Positions 61,086-64,000 of a stretch of DNA of 64,000 nucleotides are shown piece after piece. The translations under genes and the position numbers were made by a program. A model generated the notes under the pieces. That model worked only from the letters and a program-made list of their open reading frames with translations, was not told the DNA's origin and ran no database searches. Positions within the stretch are counted from its first letter, which is position 1, and the number at the start of each line of letters is the position of its first letter. Origin of the DNA: an uncultured Planctomycetales bacterium (GTDB lineage Bacteria; Planctomycetota; Planctomycetia; Pirellulales; Thermoguttaceae); the NCBI GenBank assembly GCA_937889015.1, contig CALARR010000273.1, positions 1-64,000 on the forward strand. The letters are read 5' to 3'.

Positions 61086-61510
61086 AGATGGCTTACCTTT
61101 TTCAATTCACCATACCTGGACGCGTGAGCCAATACAACGATCTGAATGGACCGCCCCCATCTGAGGACGCGGCATCAAGCGAAGCTTGGCTGGAGGCCCA
61201 TCTGGGGTGGGGCCGGGGTAGGAAACTCATCGCGCGGCGACGCTGGATGCCGGTTCGGGTAACGATTGTCGTATCGCGCCGATCCCAGGTTCTTCTTCGT
61301 CGTTTGTCGGCTATCCAGTCTTCTGGGCTCCTGCAAACTGGGGTGATTTGCTAAACTATAGGGGGTCGATGCGTGCCCGACTTATGGTTCCCCGGCGGCT
61401 GCTGTTGTGCGGCCTGTCTGGAAGGACGAGCGGCGGCAACGGCTTTGGGGTGGGCTGAACTGTCTTCAGGCTCACCGGGTCAATTTATTGAACGATGCAA
61501 GAGGTGTGAC
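61086..61510. other. Divergent intergenic region upstream of cyclophilin
   Basis: About 425 bases between the caspase-like gene (minus) and the cyclophilin gene (plus). A long frame continues upstream of the cyclophilin start from 61373, but it lacks coding character. A TAAACT hexamer near 61352 is a weak -10 candidate without a good -35. Confidence 0.4.
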
Positions 61511-62080
61511 ATGCTAGCGCGTGGTGTGTTGATTGCGTGCTCTGTGACCCTGGCAGCAGTAGGAGGAATTATGGCGGCAGGCAACGAGAAGCTTCCGAGG
61601 TGTTTCCTGGACATTACCGCGGACGGAAAACCGCTGGGGCGGATCGTCGTCGAGCTGCGCTCCGACGTGGTGCCGAAGACGGCCGAGAACTTCCGCGCCC
61701 TGTGCACGGGCGAGAAGGGGTTCGGCTTCAAGGGGTCGTCCTTCCACCGCGTGATCCCCGGCTTCATGTGCCAGGGGGGGGATTTCACCAACCACAACGG
61801 CACGGGCGGAAAGTCGATCTACGGCGCCAAGTTCGCCGATGAGAACTTCACGCTCAAGCACACCGGCCCAGGCGTGCTGAGCATGGCCAATGCGGGACCA
61901 AACACCAACGGTTCGCAGTTCTTCCTGTGCACGGCCAAGACCGCCTGGCTGGACGGCAAGCACGTGGTCTTCGGCGCGGTGGTCGAAGGCATGGACGTGG
62001 TGCGTAAGGTCGAGGGCCTGGGATCCGAGTCAGGTCAGACCCGGGCCAAGATCGTCGTGGCCGACTGCGGTCAACTATAG
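61511..62080 (+). CDS. Cyclophilin-type peptidyl-prolyl isomerase with two start sites
   Basis: Encodes 189 residues from the ATG at 61511 (GAGGTG upstream) with a short hydrophobic leader, or 169 from the ATG at 61571, which has a perfect AGGAGG four bases upstream. The isomerase domain is clear: [45 protein letters not shown] and [15 protein letters not shown], including the catalytic Arg in FHRVIPGF and the conserved Trp. It speeds cis-trans proline isomerisation. Two starts imply both an exported and a cytoplasmic form. A strong terminator follows. Confidence 0.9.
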   Translation: MLARGVLIACSVTLAAVGGIMAAGNEKLPRCFLDITADGKPLGRIVVELRSDVVPKTAENFRALCTGEKGFGFKGSSFHRVIPGFMCQGGDFTNHNGTGGKSIYGAKFADENFTLKHTGPGVLSMANAGPNTNGSQFFLCTAKTAWLDGKHVVFGAVVEGMDVVRKVEGLGSESGQTRAKIVVADCGQL

Positions 62081-62111
62081 GCCGCGCCGCCGCCGAGAAA
62101 CGCGAATTGCC

Positions 62112-62150
62112 CCGGATTCCCGCCGGTAGCGGCAGGAATCCGGTTTTTTT
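62112..62150 (+). terminator. Rho-independent terminator of the cyclophilin gene
   Basis: CCGGATTCC at 62112-62120 and GGAATCCGG at 62135-62143 form a perfect nine-pair stem, with an inner GCCG/CGGC pairing, followed by seven Ts (62144-62150). Confidence 0.9.
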
Positions 62151-62189
62151 GCGCGATGAGTCTCGACGGAAAACGACCTTGCGGTTCGT

Positions 62190-62270
62190 CATTCCGCCAA
62201 ACGAAGACTCCGCCCGGCTCGAGATCCTTCGCTCCGCTGAGGATGACTGCGCCGCGCTGAGGATGACTCG
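62190..62270. repeat. Dispersed repeat family 3 (ILSGAKDL-type)
   Basis: On the minus strand this translates in part as VILSGAKDLEPGG, the typical readout of a short repeat found between genes in many bacteria. CGCTGAGGATGACT occurs twice, at 62235-62248 and 62255-62268. It lies between the two convergent terminators. Confidence 0.6.
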
Positions 62271-62335
62271 GCATGGGCTACGCGCAAACGAACGAAGAGG
62301 CGTCTGTGCCGGCTCGACCGGCAAGAAACAACAAA

Positions 62336-62374
62336 GACGCGCCGGCCGCGAGAATGGCCGGCGCGTCTTGTTTT
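62336..62374. terminator. Bidirectional terminator between rplI and the cyclophilin gene
   Basis: GACGCGCCGGCC at 62336-62347 pairs perfectly with GGCCGGCGCGTC at 62356-62367 around an eight-base loop. TTGTTTT follows on the plus strand and TTTGTTGTTT on the minus strand, so it should stop transcription of the rplI operon and act as a backup for the cyclophilin transcript. Confidence 0.85.
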
Positions 62375-62397
62375 GCGTGTGCCGCGGAGTTCCGGGC

Positions 62398-62949
62398 TCA
62401 GGTGCCGCTTTCGCCCGGCTCGTCCTCGCCGACCGAGGGAACGACCCAGACCTTCAGATCGCTTTCGATGTCCTGGCCGAAGTGGATCTGCACGGTGTAC
62501 AGGCCCAGTTCCTTGAGCGGTCCCTTGAGGCGGACCTGGTCGGCGTGGATGGTGAAGTTCTGCCGCTTGAGGGCATTGACGATCTCGGGCGCGCCGACGG
62601 AGCCGTAGAGGTGGCCTTCGTCGTTGGCGTTGGCCTCGATGGTCACGCTTTGCTTGGAGACCTCGTCGGCCAGGGCCAGGAGCTTGGAGTGACGCGCGCG
62701 CTCCAGTTCCAGCAACCGTGCGCGATGCTTCTCGACCATCCGCTTGTGATGGTCGGTGGCGATGGTGGCCAGGCCCTGCGGGAGCAGGTAGTTCTTGGCG
62801 TATCCGGCCTTGACCTCGACCACGTCTCCTTGGCGTCCGAGGTGTTCGACCGACTGCACCAGCAGCAGTTGGATCCCGCCGTGCGGGCCGGTCGGAAGGC
62901 GTTTGTTGCGGGAAGGGACCCGCCTGTTTTGTGTCTTGGAGCTGGGCAT
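62398..62949 (-). CDS. rplI: 50S ribosomal protein bL9 with N-terminal extension
   Basis: Encodes 183 residues with GAGG upstream. The L9 core begins at about residue 27 (LLLVQSVEHLGRQGDVVEVK, AGYAKNYLLPQGLA) and continues through the connecting helix to the C-terminal domain (FTIHADQVRLKGPLKELGLYTV). It binds 23S rRNA at the base of the L1 stalk. The first 26 residues (MPSSKTQNRRVPSRNKRLPT...) are a basic extension absent from the common form, which begins MKVILLEDV-like. It is the last gene of the rpsF-ssb-rplI operon, 47 bases downstream of ssb. Confidence 0.95.
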   Translation of the reverse strand: MPSSKTQNRRVPSRNKRLPTGPHGGIQLLLVQSVEHLGRQGDVVEVKAGYAKNYLLPQGLATIATDHHKRMVEKHRARLLELERARHSKLLALADEVSKQSVTIEANANDEGHLYGSVGAPEIVNALKRQNFTIHADQVRLKGPLKELGLYTVQIHFGQDIESDLKVWVVPSVGEDEPGESGT

Positions 62950-62996
62950 GCGAACCTCGTATCGAAACTGGCTTGGATGATGAGAACGGTGGATGG

Positions 62997-63470
62997 TCAG
63001 AAGGGGATGTCTTCGCCGCCCGCGCTGGCCGGGGGGCCAGCCTCAAACTCGTCGGGGGGCGGCGGGGCTTGTTGCGGCCGGGCGCCGCCGCGTGCCGGGC
63101 GGCCTTCGCTCGGTCCGTTGCCGCCACCTCCGGCGCCCTGGCCGCGTGCGCCGAGCATTTGCATCTGCTCGCCGATCACACGGAGCTTGGAGCGTTTCTG
63201 CCCCTCGCTTTCCCAGGTGTCGAGCTTCAGGCGGCCTTCGATCAGGACCGGCGAGCCTTTGCTGAGGTACTCGCTGGCCACCTCGGCGGTGCGCGACCAG
63301 AGGGTGACGTCGACGAAGGTCGTCTCCTCGATCCACTCGCCGTTGGCGTTCTTGCGACGGCTGTTGATGGCTAGGCCGATCTCCGTCACGGCCGTTCCGG
63401 TGGGGGTATAGCGCAGTTCGGGATCACGGGTCAGGTTGCCCATGAGGATCACGCGATTGAAACTGGCCAT
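62997..63470 (-). CDS. ssb: Single-stranded DNA-binding protein
   Basis: Encodes 157 residues with GGAG six bases before the ATG. The OB fold is clear: [42 protein letters not shown] and [20 protein letters not shown] Gly/Pro-rich linker leads to the acidic C-terminal tip EDIPF, which recruits partner enzymes. It binds single-stranded DNA in replication and repair. It lies between rpsF and rplI. Confidence 0.96.
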   Translation of the reverse strand: MASFNRVILMGNLTRDPELRYTPTGTAVTEIGLAINSRRKNANGEWIEETTFVDVTLWSRTAEVASEYLSKGSPVLIEGRLKLDTWESEGQKRSKLRVIGEQMQMLGARGQGAGGGGNGPSEGRPARGGARPQQAPPPPDEFEAGPPASAGGEDIPF

Positions 63471-63560
63471 GCAGTGCTCCTTGCCGCGGTGCCGCGCGGT
63501 CCGCGCCGGACGGTACGGAAGAACCCACTCCGCGTCCGGGGGCCGATCGGGCTGGCTGCC

Positions 63561-63989
63561 TTACTCGATGTTGTCGCCTTCCCACCCTTCGGCGCCGACC
63601 GGAGCCGGTAGAGGCTTCTTGGGCTCCTCGGCTTCGGGCACGCTGTACGAGGCGATGGTCCCGGCCTTGGCATGGGCGACCAGCGTGTCGACGATGCGCG
63701 GATCGACCTTCAGGAACAGGACGCGCAGCACGTCGTCGCTCAACTGGCACTTGCGCTGGATCTCGACCAGCCGCGTGCTGGGGAGGCGGAAGTACATGAG
63801 CCAGTAGACGCCCTTGCGGTGCCCTTCGATGGGATAGGCCAGACGGCGCTCTTCCCAGAAGCGGCTCACCAGGATCTCGCCGCCGGCTTCCTGGATGTTG
63901 TTGGTGATCTGCTTGGAGATCCCCTCCGGATCGCGACTGTAGCGGTTCGCGTCCAGGATGTACATGCCTTCGTAAACTTGGTCAGCCAA
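63561..63989 (-). CDS. rpsF: 30S ribosomal protein bS6 with TTG start
   Basis: Encodes 142 residues. The start codon is TTG at 63989; GGAG lies seven bases upstream at the window edge. The S6 ferredoxin-like fold is evident: VYEGMYILDANRYSRDPEGI, EERRLAYPIEGHRKGVYWLM and LSDDVLRVLFLKVDPR. The C-terminal tail is extended and Pro/Glu-rich. bS6 binds 16S rRNA with bS18. The bS18 gene rpsR, often found between ssb and rplI, is absent here. It heads the run and is followed by ssb after a 90-base gap. Confidence 0.95.
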   Translation of the reverse strand: MADQVYEGMYILDANRYSRDPEGISKQITNNIQEAGGEILVSRFWEERRLAYPIEGHRKGVYWLMYFRLPSTRLVEIQRKCQLSDDVLRVLFLKVDPRIVDTLVAHAKAGTIASYSVPEAEEPKKPLPAPVGAEGWEGDNIE

Positions 63990-64000
63990 GACTTCGCTCC

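Noticed and set aside
62071..62274. 67-codon minus-strand frame with ILSGAKDL
   Set aside because: It is the translation of an intergenic repeat and contains terminator sequence.

Overview
The window is a 64 kb GC-rich chromosomal segment that looks like a member of the Planctomycetota, probably Pirellulales-like. The evidence is the mix of genes: four secreted sulfatases, TAT- and Sec-exported sugar-active proteins, an excisionase-type HTH fused to a receiver domain, a caspase/FGE-like fusion, a zinc-ribbon/WD40 membrane protein, a hopanoid cluster, an rpsF-ssb-rplI operon without rpsR, and several families of short dispersed repeats between genes. No tRNA, rRNA, CRISPR array, prophage or intact insertion sequence was seen. 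This taxonomic placement is inference from gene content, not from a marker-gene tree.

Layout. 0.1-9.4 kb: a CrtC/AttH-like protein and a GH29 fucosidase (minus strand), a zinc-ribbon/WD40 membrane protein (plus), two small genes, an HTH/zinc-ribbon gene and a secreted DUF4838-type glycoside-hydrolase-like protein. 9.6-15.9 kb: a palindromic repeat, a sulfatase, mnmG, and a two-component pair (HTH-receiver and histidine kinase) behind a near-consensus promoter. 15.9-24.2 kb: a GT-C-like membrane protein, a PhcB-like methyltransferase, an acetyl xylan esterase, an acyltransferase-3 membrane protein, a CapA-like protein and an alpha/beta hydrolase. 24.3-32.2 kb: a TPR protein, two thioredoxin-fold lipoproteins, a single-domain response regulator, glyA, hisH and a sulfatase. 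32.2-37.2 kb: an FkbM methyltransferase followed by a hopanoid operon reading squalene-hopene cyclase, hpnH, hpnG on the minus strand.

37.5-40 kb: a type II restriction-modification pair and a second PD-(D/E)XK-like gene interrupted by one in-frame amber codon. 40.4-51.1 kb: a catabolic island with a beta-helix protein, a TIM-barrel hydrolase-like protein, two sialidase-like propeller proteins, an FAD-dependent oxidoreductase and a further propeller protein, most with signal peptides. 51.4-53.2 kb: a PilZ gene, a repeat and a TAT-exported aldo/keto reductase. 53.3-61.1 kb: a long minus-strand run containing caspase-pseudoFGE, a FlgO/CsgG-like protein, a two-domain C39-like/gluzincin protein and two sulfatases. 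61.5-64 kb: a cyclophilin with two good start sites, then the rplI, ssb, rpsF operon.

How the genes fit together. The sulfatases, fucosidase, esterase, sialidase-like, beta-helix and FAD proteins suit a cell that strips sulfate, acetyl and fucose groups from complex polysaccharides. The sulfatases need formylglycine maturation by an enzyme encoded elsewhere. The hopanoid operon turns squalene into hopene, adenosylhopane and ribosylhopane. The least explained assembly is the caspase-pseudoFGE / FlgO-CsgG-like / C39-like-gluzincin group at 56.4-61.1 kb, which I consider the best candidate for an undescribed system.
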